Shown here piece after piece: positions 24,586-37,300 of a stretch of DNA of 64,000 nt (positions are counted from its first letter, which is position 1; each line of letters begins with the position of its first letter). The stretch covers positions 1,015,339 to 1,079,338 of the forward strand of contig RHPI01003156.1 of NCBI GenBank assembly GCA_009103225.1. Direction: 5' to 3'. The translations under genes were made by a program, and so were the position numbers. The DNA is from Chlorokybus atmophyticus (taxonomy: Eukaryota; Streptophyta; Chlorokybophyceae; Chlorokybales; Chlorokybaceae). A model generated the notes under the pieces. It searched no databases. It was not told the DNA's origin and saw only the letters and a list, made by a program, of their open reading frames with translations.

Positions 24586-25594
24586 TCATGTCTTTGAACC
24601 CTCTACTGATATCTGATGAATGGAGCAGAAGTCGTCCCAACCGTTTTGCATTGAGAAACGCAGGTACTGCGCCCGCACTTTGTTTACCTGTGCGCAGGCT
24701 GCTGTGGTTAACTTGCGCATGCAAACAGGGCGAGACAATGCCTGCTTATCATGCATGCCCTTACTTGATGTGACTCCATTTGCATGCGGTTGCCCTTATC
24801 CGGAAGTTCTGGTACAACAGATGTGGTTAGTGGAATAGCACTGTGCAAGCTCATCTAATGCATGGCAGCTAGCGTTGTCATCAGGCGGCTTACCAACTTC
24901 AAACACTTTCTCGAATTGTCCCGGCAGCTGCGCGCTTTCGCACCTCTCAACAACAACCTTGCGCGCTGCATCAAAGACAATGAGGGTTAAACACTCGAAT
25001 TCTGAGAGGGCATACGCTTCAGTGCAGAGCATACAGTGTGGAACACGTAGCCAAACACCAACACAGTTACCGTTTGTGGTGTAGAGCCTCACCCTCCCCA
25101 CCAGAACAGGCGACTCAAACTTCAGCATTAGCGCCTGAGGGTAGCCCCCAGTGCTCACCCAGAAGGTGGAGTCATTGCTGCAGAGCAAAGTAGAATACAA
25201 TCGAGCAAGCTACTGAGCACCGACTGACCATTCAACAAGCCACCTTGGATTAACACTTTAATTGCCAAAAGGCTTGTAACACTGACCCTTTATTGGCAAT
25301 GTATCAAAGTCCACACAGCACATCCGTTCAGATGATGTGATTTTGCCTTGACATATGCAGCGTCAAGCCCAGCGCTGTAAATCAAGATACTTCTATCACG
25401 ACGCAGGCAAATCAAAAGGTTGACTCATCAAAATGATACACTTACGCATAAGTAAGACAGTTCTGAGCAGTACCTCTTGTGTCATTTATCAACAACAACA
25501 ATTCTGCCTACCCATCAAGGACGTTATCAGCGGGGTGCCTGGTGTCACTCGACGTCACCAGGGCCACCCGAGCACCCTTGATCAGTTCCTCCAT
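24586..25594 (-). CDS. IFT25: Intraflagellar transport protein IFT25 (HSPB11)
   Basis: There are five exons on the minus strand. Exon 1 starts at 25594 (MEELIKGARVALVTSSDTRH, then PADNVLDG), followed by NDSTFWVSTGGYPQALMLKF (about 25180-25070), the exon with VVVERCESAQLPGQFEKVFE (about 24970-24890), a short exon starting ELPDKGNRMQ (about 24810-24765) and a last exon with VRAQYLRFSMQNGWDDF and SIHQISVEG, ending in TGA at 24588-24586. The total is about 143 residues, matching the 144 of human IFT25. The SSD..HP..N..DG..TFW motif and the jelly-roll pattern are diagnostic of IFT25 in the discoidin-like fold. It works with IFT27 in the IFT-B complex that moves cargo in cilia. Its presence says the organism has flagella at some life stage. 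It shares a 228-bp promoter with the TPR gene. Confidence 0.88.
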
Positions 25595-25822
25595 AACCCT
25601 GCCAGTGCTCCTCCTCCTGCTCCTCCGCCGCCGCCGCCGCCACGGAAGTCACGTGCGTCGTATCTGTTCACTGAACCCACATTGATAACCCCAACTTGAA
25701 CCACCCCTGAACAGTCGGCCACGTCGGCAATCGGTGTGAACTGTTTGATCCACTCCAAACCACTGCGCTGACGCTCCTACTTGTGGGCGGCAGGGGGAAG
25801 GAGGGCGGCGGCGGTGGTGGTC
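25595..25822. promoter_or_regulatory. Short divergent promoter between IFT25 and the TPR gene
   Basis: Only 228 bases separate the two start codons. The IFT25 side is CCG/CTC-repeat rich and the TPR side GGC rich. I see no clear TATA box. Confidence 0.4.
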
Positions 25823-27229
25823 ATGGTCAGCGCATGCGCGCGGCCGTCGCTGGCGCTGTTGGCGCCGCCGGCGACGGTCGCGCGACCACAGCGGAGCACG
25901 AGCAGGAGGCGAGCTACTACTCCTGCTGCTCCGCTTAAGCAGCAGCAGCACCACCACCACCTCCCTTCTCTCCTCAGAGGCAAGCGCAAGGGCGTTCGCT
26001 GCGAGGCCGGCGACATCAGTGGTCGGGGCGAGGGTGTCGGGGCTGAGGGTGATTCAAGTGGACAGAAGAAGCAGCAGCCGGACTATAGCGGGAAAATTGC
26101 TGAGAAGCTCGCCGCCGCGGCGGCTGCACAGGCTGCGCGCCAGCGAGAGGCGGAGCGCCTGTTCGCCCTGGGAGAGAGGGCCTACGCCAAGGGGGAGTAT
26201 GAGCAGAGCGTTGAAGCGCTGGAGGCCGCCAGCAACTTCACCACACTCAAGTCTGACCTCGGTGGCCAGGTGCTGGTTTGTCCCTTTGACAAGCAGCTTG
26301 CCTTCATGTGTACTTTCTGGTCACACATGCAGGCAAGCTGCGCATGCACACCATGAATCCGGCTCATTACTACGATCTTGTGACGGTTTCCGTTGTTGGT
26401 GGTCGTTGCTGAGTTGCAACACATTATTCAGACAGCCAGAGTGACTGCTGTGGACATGAGCTTTTATAAATTACCGTTGGGAGCCACAGCGAGTGTTCGC
26501 TTTTAACAAGGATCAACTCAAACTTGGTTCAATATAGGAGCTTAGTTTGGCACACTGCATGACGCGCACGGGAATGCAGCAACCCACGCAGAGGAGTGGT
26601 TGTCGTCCCTATTAACTTTGTTGTTTACGGGTATGTAAGCCGTATGCACATCAGCATGTTGCTGCGGCTTTCAACTGACCGCGGTGCTCAATACAGGTTG
26701 CTCTGTGGCGAGCCATGGCGTTGGAGGCTTGCAAGCGCAACAGCGAGTGCATAGCGTTGCTGAAGGAGGTGGAGAAGAAGCATCCAGACGAGGAGGTGAA
26801 GAAGCAGGCGGCCAACCTCAAGTTCATCTATGAGGCCCCCAAGCTGCGCCTTGAGAAGGAAGACTTCGTGAGCATACCAACGATGAATCTTGACCCCAAG
26901 TAAGTGCAAACACTTGCAAAACATGTAGAGCCATTCAAGTGGCCTGGTCGTTCATCTACTCTTTATGTGCACACACCAATCGCATTCATTCTGCCGTAGG
27001 TTGTTGTGGATTGCTGTGTATGTGCTCATGCTGTCTTAATAGGGGTGCAAAAAAGACTTGGCGCAATGTCAAGCCTTGGAGGCCGAGCAATACAGCCCCA
27101 GAGCCTACGCTCGAGGAGTTCTTAGCTCAAAACAACATTCCAAGGTGGGCAGGCAACATGTACGCGTGGGTCGCTTTGTCGGTGACTCTTACAGCAGTGG
27201 GTCTCTGGCTCAAGAAGTTCTACTACTAG
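25823..27229 (+). CDS. SG1-like plastid TPR protein with C-terminal membrane anchor
   Basis: There are three exons in phase: 25823-26269, 26697-26899 and 27043-27229. The N-terminus is Ala/Arg/Ser-rich with no acidic residues for about 60 residues, consistent with a plastid transit peptide. A helical repeat region follows (LFALGERAYAKGEYEQSVEAL; VALWRAMALEACKRNSECIA; KKHPDEEVKKQAANLKFIYE). The segment APKLRLEKEDFVSIPTM resembles plant SLOW GREEN 1 and At5g02590-type TPR proteins, which act in early chloroplast development. The C-terminus has one hydrophobic helix (AWVALSVTLTAVGLWL) and ends KKFYY, suggesting a thylakoid or envelope anchor. Assignment to this family rests on memory of conserved motifs; the exact role is unknown. 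An in-frame GTG-initiated extension upstream exists, but the ATG at 25823 is the simpler start. Confidence 0.7.
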
Positions 27230-28680
27230 TAGAGCGTCTTGTTGTAGCTGCTAGAGACGACGCATAGGTGCCATTGTTTGATGAGCCCTCCAAATGGTCT
27301 CACAAACACAACAGTCATCGTGTACTCTTGCATATGCTTGTGGTCTACAATGCTGGCGATGAGAGAATTATGTGTGAAGGCACACGACCACAAGATGTCG
27401 ATTGTTCTCAATTCTCGGAGTGCCATTGCGTTGAAGCCTGGCGCAGCAATGTTGTCATGGATATAGATGCCGTACCTGACACTTTCAGGTCAGGCCTGTG
27501 TAACACAGGTTGTGTTGCGCATAGCTATGGATGCGAGTGAATATTTATGTTCAAGTCCTTTGCGTATCATGTATTTACCCACATTAAAGCAAGTGTATGT
27601 ACTTTTTGAGTTGGGTCCTGTGTTTTGGTTACCTGCTGTGTGTGTTAGGCATGGACAGAACCCGGACCTCTTTGTGTGTTGCGTGATATAAGAGTTGACA
27701 ATGTACTAGTATGCTGACATTGTCACACGCTCGCTAGCACACGCGGTAACTTGCACAGTCGCGTGTTATACAGATAATTACAACTACCATGATTGTTTGC
27801 ATGCATTGACGAGGTGATGGCAGTAGCGGTCGTTGCAGATTAGTAAGAGCGCAATATGAGAGATAGTGTGGTAGCCCGGTGGCATGTGCTGATACGGAAT
27901 GCAATAATGAGGTTGTTGTGTGATATGCTGTTAGAATAGTGTGTCGTGTCGGGCATGTGTTGCATGTGTTGCATGTGTTGCACGCATGCATGTTCATTCA
28001 TATTGCGCATTTACTGTACACAACAACGCCCATGCCATTACACACCCATGCCCCACGCGCACCCAGTCCATGACACCACAACACACCAAACCACATTTAT
28101 AAAAGCAACGCTCAGAGGATTTGTCGTGCAACTATGAAGCATTATACATTTATTTACAAAACCTGTTATTAACGTTAGAGCCGTTATTTAATGTTATTTG
28201 CTTTCACAAGAATCACAGTTGTTTTGCAACAATAAAACTACATTGTACTTGTTAGCATGCATGTCACCATCAATTACCATCAACAAACTGTAAACACTAC
28301 CTCACGCCTTAATGTAAAAGCTCACAATCATGTGCAATTTCACAACTTACCACAAATGTGATGCATTTGGTAGTTAATTGTTCAACAACTTATATAATAA
28401 TTACCAATTGTAAAAATACCTATCATATAATATTTAGCATACACTTAGTGTAAATTATGTGACGAGGTAACTTGTCACGTGTACCATGTATACGTCATAA
28501 AGTGTGTAAGTGTATAACGTGTACACATGCGTATGTATCATCACTTGACAACTTCGGATTGAACGATACACAGTTTTTATTGTGAACATCGAACATGAAT
28601 TGGCACGTCACGCGCCTCAGTTACTATTTGCACCTTTATTTTAACTTTATGTTCTGGTGTTGGTGATTCGAGTGAGGCGA
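27230..28680. other. AT-rich intergenic region without recognised genes
   Basis: I see no gene. There is a short tandem array of the unit GTGTTGCAT (about 27956-27980) and stretches with low GC (28140-28560). The 3' UTR of the TPR gene and dispersed repeats are likely contents. Confidence 0.5.
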
Positions 28681-28689
28681 CCTCTATGG

Positions 28690-29215
28690 GTTTCATACGA
28701 TTGATACAAATGCCACACAATAATATGTAAGAAAGAGGTGGAGGGTCAAACAATAGTTCGTTTACGTGTTGCAACACATTTGTTACTTGATGTAAAGGCC
28801 ACACAATAATGTGAGATTAATAACAGGTGGAGGGTTGCGTGTTGCAATCCATTCGTTGTTTTATTTTTCTGTTTTTATAGCATACCTCCCGCTGACAACT
28901 CTGAGAGACCAGATCGAGAATGCATTTCTAAGCCCCCAATACATGTATTGTGTGTCTCAACCCGTCTGTCATTTAATGTAGAGGCCACACAATTATACGT
29001 GGTTTGAAAAGAGGTGGAGGGTTGCATGTTGCAACCCATTTGGGTCCCTTATCTTTTTTTTGGGGGGCGTACCTCTCTCTGGCAACTCTGACCAGACTAG
29101 GAATGCATGCCAAGCCCCACTTCGCTTGGAAAGTCTCCCCACCGACGGGAGACTTGAACCGCACATAGGTAACCACTCGGCTACCGCTGTGCATGGTTGA
29201 CATGATCGGTGCAAT
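28690..29215 (-). mobile_element. tRNA-derived SINE-like repeats (head plus diverged tandem body copies)
   Basis: On the minus strand 29183-29173 is TAGCCGAGTGG, a perfect Pol III A box (TRGYNNARNNG), and 29160-29150 is GGTTCAAGTCT, a near-consensus B box. The boxes are only 12 bases apart, shorter than in a tRNA. Downstream of this head the sequence contains repeats with a period of about 185 bases: the motifs AGGCCACACAAT, GGTGGAGGGTTGC, TGTTGCAA and GAATGCAT recur near 28790-28930 and 28975-29110, with a degraded third copy near 28695-28790. This is the pattern of a tRNA-headed SINE with a repeated body. It lies immediately upstream of the AFG1 gene. Confidence 0.55.
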
Positions 29216-29252
29216 ACTAGCGTAATGTGTATGCTTGTGTCGCTTGTGGTCA

Positions 29253-32200
29253 ATGGCGGCGGTGGCGGTGTGGCGGAAGGGGTTGGCGGTGCTGCCTCTC
29301 GCTCGTGCATGCTTGGCTAAAGCCGGCTGGAGGGCTGCAGAGCTAGGTCCAAGATGGTATGGCGCACGCGTGTATGCTGCGCAGGCTGCGGGGTGGGGTG
29401 CTGCAGTTGAGCCCATCAGCAAGCAACAGCTGCGAGCTGGCCCACTTGAGGTCAGACTTCAAGCGATAGCATGCTTGAGAGCAAGGCTTAACAGCAGCGC
29501 AAACACTTGTTAAGCATGCAAATTGGGTATGAGCAGGCGTGTTTGGTGGTGAAGCACGCCTGCTTGTGCTTGAGCACCATGAGCGCATCCTCATGGAAAG
29601 CCATCATCAATTGTCAATTATGCATGCTCAAGTAGAGACTTTCTGCACCTTGCAGCTGATTGAGCGCACAGTTACAGGCATGTACGCATGTCAACGGCTC
29701 TAGCATGTTGCGCAGCTTGAGCATGCATGCAGCATGCTAAGTGACTGTGGCTACCGACTTGCCACTTGCCTGCCTGCTTGCTTGTGTGTGCTTCGCTGGC
29801 AGCTATGTATGCATGCGTGTGTTGCAGTGCTGCTAGTAGGCTTGAGCAAGCTCATGCCAGCAGTGTATGCAACTGTGTTGCTTCATTAGTGTTTCAAGGT
29901 ATTCCTACTGATGAACAAGTTCAGGGATAGTGATGATGGTTTTGGTTTGCCTTCTTCTTGCAGAGGTATGATCTGCTGGTCAGAGAGGGAACCCTGCGGA
30001 TGGATCCCGCGCAGCGCCGGGTGGCCACAGTGCTCGACTCATTGTGGGCACAACTCGCAGACTACCAAACGCAAATGCTCTACTATCAGGTACATATCAT
30101 CACAATGCATAGCTATACTACAGCAGTCATAAGTAAGTAGAGTGTGCATGTGCATGCACCTGCGCACGTGTGTGCGTGCGCGCGTGACACAAATCGGCTT
30201 CTGCTGTCCAGGCAGACCTGGATGCGTGGCTAAAATTGCGGCGCGAGCATGTCAAAGCCGCCATAAGGTATGCTAGCTTCATACCTCGTGTCTAAACCGC
30301 CCTGCTTAATGCTGTGGGTCACGAGTGTTACATTGGAAGTGTGCCAACAAGCCACTGTATACCCAGGCGAGAATTGGAGGAAGAGGAGCGCAACCGCAAG
30401 CTGGCGGAGAAAGAAGGCGTGTTTCGGAGGTTCTGGCGAAGGTTTGGTTCAAACTGTGAGTGGCTGTCACAGCCCTAAGTGCAAAGGGTGCCCACTTTAT
30501 GCACATGCTGAGAGTCACACACAGAGTGTCTTAACAGGCAGCGCAATCCGCGCGCAGAACCCGGTGCGGGTCGCATGGTAGCAAAGCGCAAGCGCGATGC
30601 GGCGGTGCTGAAGATGCTCCCCCCTATGCCGCAGCATCCTGAGGCGCCAACGGGTGTATACATTTATGGCAGCGTTGGTTGCGGTACGCTGCTTGCGGAC
30701 ATTGTCTCCCCTCATATGTTGAAAGATAGAGGATTGCTGACTCAATCGCCATGGTGCTGTGCAGGTAAATCACTGCTGATGGATCTGTTCTTCAACTGCA
30801 CAAGCAGTTCTGTCCTTCATCGGAGACGGCTGCACTTCAATGCAGTAAGCAAGCTGATGGTGCATACATTATTGCTTGCATGCTGAGCTTAAGTGTGTTG
30901 GCTTCCACAACAGGCCATGTTGGAGGTGCATTCCCGCATGCATGCATTGAAGCACACGCGTCTGACTACACGCATGCAGCGCCTTACAGCAGCAGGTAGA
31001 ACTATCACACAGCCACCCCTTGAATACAATGCATCACGGCAGGTTGTTTGATACGCAACTGGTGGCATTACCCAGCTTATGTTCCGCTTGCAGGTGATGA
31101 TGCAGTTGAGAGGCGTCTTGCGGAAGAGGAGAATGAGGCTGAAGACACCATTGGAGACTTTTCTGCGGTTGCACGAAACTTTGTCAAGGATTCAACAACA
31201 TCCTCATCCTCCTCTCTTGTTCAACGAGCACGCTATGGGGGCCTGCTGTGCTTCGATGAGATGCAAGTACTGTGGTCATCAACCCCATATTATGATTGAG
31301 GAGTGTACTCTCTCTAGCTGAGGCCTCACATCTTGTCTTTGCTAACAGGTTGCGGATGTCTTCACGGCCGTAGCCATAGCCGACATCTTCCGTTGCATGC
31401 TGCGTGATGGCGTGGTCCTCGTGGCAACAAGCAACAGGGCCCCAGCTGAACTCAACAAGGTAGGACTCTCAAACCAATCTCTTTGGCGGAAAACCACACA
31501 GCGTATGCCTCAAATCAGTTGCTCCATTCTAAGTATTTCTCTTGTGTGGCCTCCTCAGCATGGTCTGCAAAAGGAGATTTTCAGCAAGTTCCAGATTGAA
31601 TTGCAGCAGCGATGCCATGTCGTGCATTTGCAGTCAGCTACGGATTATCGCAGATTCGCACTTGAAAGCGACACGCTCGCGCACAGAAACACCTTGAAGG
31701 TGTGGGATGTTGTGCTCTCATGGCCGGGGCTTGCTGATAAAGCACAATCTGTTGCTGGTGTCTATTGCTTGCACATGTTCATCTAACCAAGCAGTGGTAG
31801 TGTTGCGATATCACGTCCTTATATTCGCCTTGTGTGACTTCAGACCTATTTTTGGCCGCTTGATGCGCAAGCCTCAGCGCTGTTTGAAAACACATTCAAA
31901 GCGATAACTGAGGAGGAAGCAGTTGAGCCAACGGTTGAGAACTTGCCAGTGATGTTTGGCAGGTTAGAGTTTCTCGTCAATCGCTATCCTTTAAATGCGT
32001 GCCAACATACAGGCTTACATTGTAGGATTGGCGTGCTGTCCAATGTCAAGCCGTGTTCAGCTGTGTTTTTCATTCATTTCACTCGCGTCTGCTTGTGTTG
32101 CATCGTGTCCCTTGCATGGTATGACAGTAGTAGTGCGTGTTCCCTTGTAGAATCCACCAACATGATGTGAGCTGTCTGGACAGGACAATGAGAGTGGGGA

Positions 32201-33057
32201 TGAGTGTGGGCTCGACAGCGCGCTTTGAGTTTCGCGAGTTGTGCGGTGCACCTGTAAGTCATTCAGGTGGCATTGAAACTATATACAACTTAGGCAGTGC
32301 TTGGACCTGAACTTGTGCATGCATACAGGTGGGCGCCGCCGACTACATTGCGCTTGCAGAGCGATATCACACGCTTTTCATCTCCGACATTCCCGCCTTT
32401 AGCATGCAAACGGCAGATCAGGTGATTGGCCGTATTCTACATCCCATAACGCAAGATGAAGCAGGTAATTAAGTAACATTCTATGGTTCTTGCAGGCTAG
32501 ACGGTTTATTACGCTTGTAGATGAGCTGTACAACTGGCGTTGTCGGCTGGTTTGCACCGCGGCGGAGCCACCGCAAAGCTTGTTTTCTGCCACCAAAGAG
32601 GACCCTATTTTGGACCTGGAAAGGTGCCTACATGATGTGGTGATGTATGTGTTTGTGACAAGGGACCCACACATTCTTTGTCGTTGGTCTGCAGTCTGCA
32701 GTTTGAGACTGAAGCTGAGCAGGCCAAGTTGCGACGAGACCTCATGCAGTCGGCTGGCGTCATCCCTTTGGGCTTTTCAACGGAGGGCAGGCGAGCACTG
32801 GACTCACAACTGAGCGGCAGAGAAGAGACGTTTGCCTTCAAGCGCGCGGTAGGAAATTCCTCCCCTAGTTGGGGTGAATCGTCACTTGTTGTGTGTTGTG
32901 TTGCATGCATGACCTGCCAGCAACACTCCTTCTTCCCTCGCTTGCGGACATCAGTTTTGCCTATGGTGCGCAGATATCCCGGCTGTTGGAGATGCAAAGC
33001 AGTGCATACTTGATTCACTCGCGCGCTTGCGTTAATGGCCCACAATCCCAACCGTAG
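29253..33057 (+). CDS. AFG1: AFG1/LACE1-family mitochondrial AAA-type ATPase
   Basis: There are about 16 exons, including 29253-29450, 29964-30089, 30212-30267, 30365-30444, 30539-30690 and on to the last exon with ISRLLEMQSSAYLIHSR and a TAG at 33055-33057. Exon 1 is Ala/Arg-rich and fits a mitochondrial presequence. Walker A is GVYIYGSVGCGKSLLMDLFF, split by an intron after GCG. Walker B is YGGLLCFDEMQ, followed by VADVFTAVAIADIF and the sensor region VLVATSNRAPAELNK. The C-terminal part has RFEFRELCGAP, VGAADYIALAERYHTLFISD, RRFITLVDELYNW and ETFAFKRA, all typical of the AFG1 family. AFG1/LACE1 is a mitochondrial inner-membrane-associated ATPase that helps degrade surplus respiratory-chain subunits. 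Length, about 550 residues, is close to the family norm. The gene converges with HAC. Confidence 0.92.
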
Positions 33058-34357
33058 CCCTTGCATGACAATGACAGCAAAGCGCTCGGGCTGATTGAGT
33101 GGAGCTTGGTTATTATCGTCCTTCACACTATGCCAATCGTGGCATTGGCTCTGCAACCGGTTGGCCGACATTCCGCCAACTGTTGATGGTACATGTGTAA
33201 TGTAGTCCCACTGCTTGTGGCGATAGCTCCATATGTAGGACGCTGGTGCAACTGTTGTGCTGGAATATGCTGATATGTTTCACCTGGTCATGTGGTTAGT
33301 GTTGGCCAACCTGCCAGAGTGGGTCGTGTTGCGCAACTCTATGCAGCACTAACCACTCTGGCAGCTGTGCGCGTGCTTCTGGGACAGCGTGATATAAAAA
33401 CAGCTGACTGCATTTAACCGTTTTTTCCCTGTCTGTGCTCGACTATGGTGCGGGACAATCGTGTTGGTATAATAACGCCGGCGAGCTCTGCTGTGTATGG
33501 TTGCAGCACACTAAGAAACCCATGCCAATCTGCCCTGGTTCCTATGTTGTCAATTAAAACACCCATGCACATGTGTATACCGAGTTGTGAGTTGAGATGA
33601 GAGCACATTTTGTGGCTGCAATATCGCCTGACAGACTGCAGGGCTTGTGTGCTTATCACCACGTGCAGTCATGCCATCTGTGCAGCATGCAAGAACACCT
33701 TTGCAAAACAGCCTGACTACATGTTCGCAACCTCCTGCGTAAACCACAGCTCTGAAAACGTGATAACAGCCAGTCTCCAACTACAATAACCTCGTTGAGG
33801 AAGTGCTTGCGTGATGCATAATGTATAGCATTACTTACTGGTCCTATGAGACCTACAGTGCCGATTGCCATGAACAAGTCCAACGTCTAACCTCAACATA
33901 GCAGCTCGATCAGTGGCAATCTATCGGCTTTCACCCTCCAAAAGGATTGCTTGGCTGCTGCTCAGCTCCTAACTGACAACCAAGCAACAGCATATCCACA
34001 ACTACAGTTGTTACTAACCCTACAATAACAGAACATATGAACAAAGTATATAAACTGCCGCAACATAAAAGCACGGCTCTCCTGCATATGCGAGAGGTTA
34101 CTCAGCAACCAGATCCAACATCGACTGATTGTGTGCTTACACGGCCCGTGGATACCAGCAATCCTTACCTTGATTGACAATGCAAGGGGCACTGCTCGCA
34201 GCAGCGAGACGAACAACCATTGGCCAAGCTGGCCCTATGTACACTGGGTGACGCATGTTGGTATAGGCAGACCACAACCGCTGCTTGGTAGCATTCCACA
34301 GCACCGACTGCTTTGCGCTGAGAACCAGTTTGGCTGGTTGTTGGCAACAGCGGGGTG
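33058..34357. other. Region between convergent AFG1 and HAC genes
   Basis: I see no supportable gene. A 22-bp imperfect hairpin is present at 33311-33364. The motif CAGCTGACTGCATTTAACCG (33402-33421) closely repeats a segment found around the HAC start codon (40360-40380). The remainder should be 3' UTR and intergenic DNA. Confidence 0.5.
33311..33364 (+). repeat. Imperfect hairpin downstream of AFG1
   Basis: CTGCCAGAGTGG (33311-33322) is exactly complementary to 33353-33364, and pairing extends inward with a few mismatches or wobble pairs to give about 22 bp around a loop of roughly 10 bases. The dimensions are precursor-like, but there is no evidence of expression. Confidence 0.65.
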
Positions 34358-37300
34358 TCATGCTGTGGCATTGTCTCCTCGCCTCGCCATGGCGTTCGCA
34401 GCGGCACGCCTGCGATCGTCTTCACGACTTTGCGCCTTGCGGAGGTGGTCTTTGAGTTCTCGGCAACGAGGCATGCGGCAAGAGCTGTTCGTGCATGAGC
34501 GCACGTGCAGCTGCAAGAAGTGAAGCATCTTGCGACACAGCGGGCAGCCGCCAGACACCCGAGTCTTGCACTGCTGAAAGTGCTGCAAAAGCTGCTTGAC
34601 TTTGTGACAGTTCATGTTGCTGCACTTGTCATCCAGGCAGTTGGCTACATGCTGGAGAAGTTCCACAGTACGCTGCGCACAAATATGGTGTCACAGAGCC
34701 AGCAAGCAAACAAGACCAGCACACTGCAGTCCTAATGCATGTGGCCAAATTACCTGCATGATGCGCTTCCTTTGTTCTGCGTCCTTGTCTGTAGACGACT
34801 TCTCCTGCAGTTGCGGTGCTGGAATCAAAGGATGGGGATGCTTGTGAACCTCCTTGCAGTGGTTGCACATGTCAAAGTCTGGGCAGGTCTCGCAGCGCCA
34901 TCCGCGGCCGATCTCAATCTCACTTTGACAGATGTTGCAGGAGGCCACAAACGCCGGTGCTGTGGGATTGTGAAGGTGGTACAGAACCATCATAGAGGAA
35001 TGTTTAGCGCGTCGCTGCATATCAAATTGGTAGTGATTGCCCTGGCACAGGCTCAGGAACGCCTGGCGAGTGTCAAAGAACTCGCACATCATGATGCCGT
35101 CCCTATCAATTGTGTCCGGCGGGATTGAAGGAGCCTCAACACCCATGAATGAGTGACAAACATCTGAGCCGCGAGGATGCCTGTCGCGAGGACTGTGGTC
35201 CTGTTATGAGCATGTGTCAGTACCATGAACACTGCTCATGCTCATTGTACCAAGGCAAGATATTATCCTGGCTGAGAGGGACCTCTCTGCTAAGCATCAA
35301 AGAGCAAGCAAGGTTGTTGAATGGGCGACTTGATAAAACTGCACACCTGCTCTTCTACTTGGCACTTGGTGCAAAGATGAAAGTCCTTGCACTCCTGACA
35401 CGACCATATGTTTCCACTCGAGATATAGCGCCTGCAATGGGCGCAGAAGTGCTGCAGATGCACGAGGATGAAGTCTTCTTTCATGGGCTGTATGGCTTCA
35501 CCCATCTGCAGACACGCCAAGTCAACAACCAGAGTTTTTGCTGTCGCTTGCATAGAAACCAAGACTCACTACCAAACAGGGAGCTGACAGCACACACCTT
35601 GACCATCAGTAGCTGATCAGGTGTTGCATCGTCTGGCACCTGAACTACATTCCCCTTGGGAGCGCTGCGTTTTGTGCTACTGGCCTTTTTGCTTTTGCCT
35701 TTCTTCTGCACTTTACGCTTGGCCTCTTCTTTCTGTTCCTCGTCAACTTGCAAAACCATCTCCTCAGCGGCGCCAGGCCAGTAATCGCCATCAAAATAGG
35801 GAAGCTCTGTTGCTGACGCCGGCAACCCGTCCTTGCCTCCAACAAAGAAGGTGTCGAACAGATTGCTGCACTGCACCACAACACGCTGTTCTCGAGACTT
35901 GTGCAGCATCTTCAGGTACCATTCCCGCAACTTGTCAGCTTTGGGTGTCTTCTGCTGTTCAGGATGGCAATAGAGAATGTAGTCCTCTCCTTTCAACGGG
36001 GGGCAAGCCCATATGTATATGCTGAAAAAGCCGCGCATCTTCATGTAATGGACATAACCAACCTGCACACAATCAACATAACAATCATGCTCATGGGCAC
36101 ACAGGACACACCAAATGTTGCATTTGAAATGAACGCCAAGCGCCAGCAAGTGGTGCTTGACGCCACGTTAAAAGACGATGCGGCACTTACCAACACATCA
36201 TGGTACACGAAGGTACGTAGCGCTTCGCCGCCGACGGTTCGCACTTCTGGCTGAAAGTACTTCACACTGTCCAGATAGGACAAGTATACCCGTCTTGTAT
36301 TTGGCGCAGCGGCATCAGAGCCAAATTCCTGTGGAGCGTGTTACAAAGCTCAGCAACTGCTGCAGAAATAATCAACATGCTCATGGCAGTGCTGATTACA
36401 AACGGCCAACTACCTGAGTGTACATGCCGAAAAGGCAAACATCAACACCATCAATCTTTTGGAATAACAACACAACCTGCCAAGGTGTTAATTTTAGCAA
36501 CAACAACACAGCAGGCAATGCGCTCAAGAAGCAAAGTCAGTAACAGGACGTACCTTGGACCGATAAGGGAACTCCCTGGGGAAGCCTTGTGCCCCATACC
36601 GTTCAAGGAATCGTGACTTCACCTCCATCCGTTTGTCGGTGCACGACACAACACGCAGAGTCAACCCTTCAGCTGTTGAGACCTGCGAATGCCCAACAGG
36701 ATGAAAACCAACAGCAAGCATGCCAACTACATATGGACTTCATGGTGCTTGCACATGAACAGCACGCGTAGCAAACATCGTCAAGCATGCCAGCCCAAGC
36801 CAACAGAGTTCTGTGATATGGTAATCAGTCTTTACCTCACTCTCAGGCTTTCCTAATGCCTGAGCTCGCTGTAACCTTTCCTGCCGCAATGACTCACGAA
36901 GGTGGTGCTCCAAAAATTCACTGAGGTGTGTGCGTGGTAATTCATGGGGTCCCTTAGGAAGTCCCGTGCGAACGGGGGTGCGTTGCTTTAACTCAATAAG
37001 TTCCGAGCAACAGTCTGGACACAGATGCTGACCGCCTCCGCTTTCATTGCGCCTACTATTGAACAACGCACATATCTGATGCTGCCAGGTCTCGCATCGG
37101 TCGCACTGCACCCACTGCAAGCAGGCAACGGGAACGGTTAGGGCATCGTGTCTATATATCAATATGTAACGAAGGTGCTCACAGACATGGTCCAGAAACT
37201 CCTTCAACATGGTGAATGCTGGCACATGTTTCATGCAACAGCACATACGGATTCCTCCATTGGCTCATCATTTTTGCGCTTCTCCATGCTTGATCTGGGC

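Noticed and set aside
29150-29183. A functional tRNA-Leu or tRNA-Ser gene
   Set aside because: The spacing between boxes is too short for an anticodon arm; a SINE head explains it better.
34137-34361. An additional exon or small gene downstream of the HAC stop
   Set aside because: The TAZ2 exon ends in a clear stop after a normal HAC-type C-terminus; the downstream frame has no recognisable motif.
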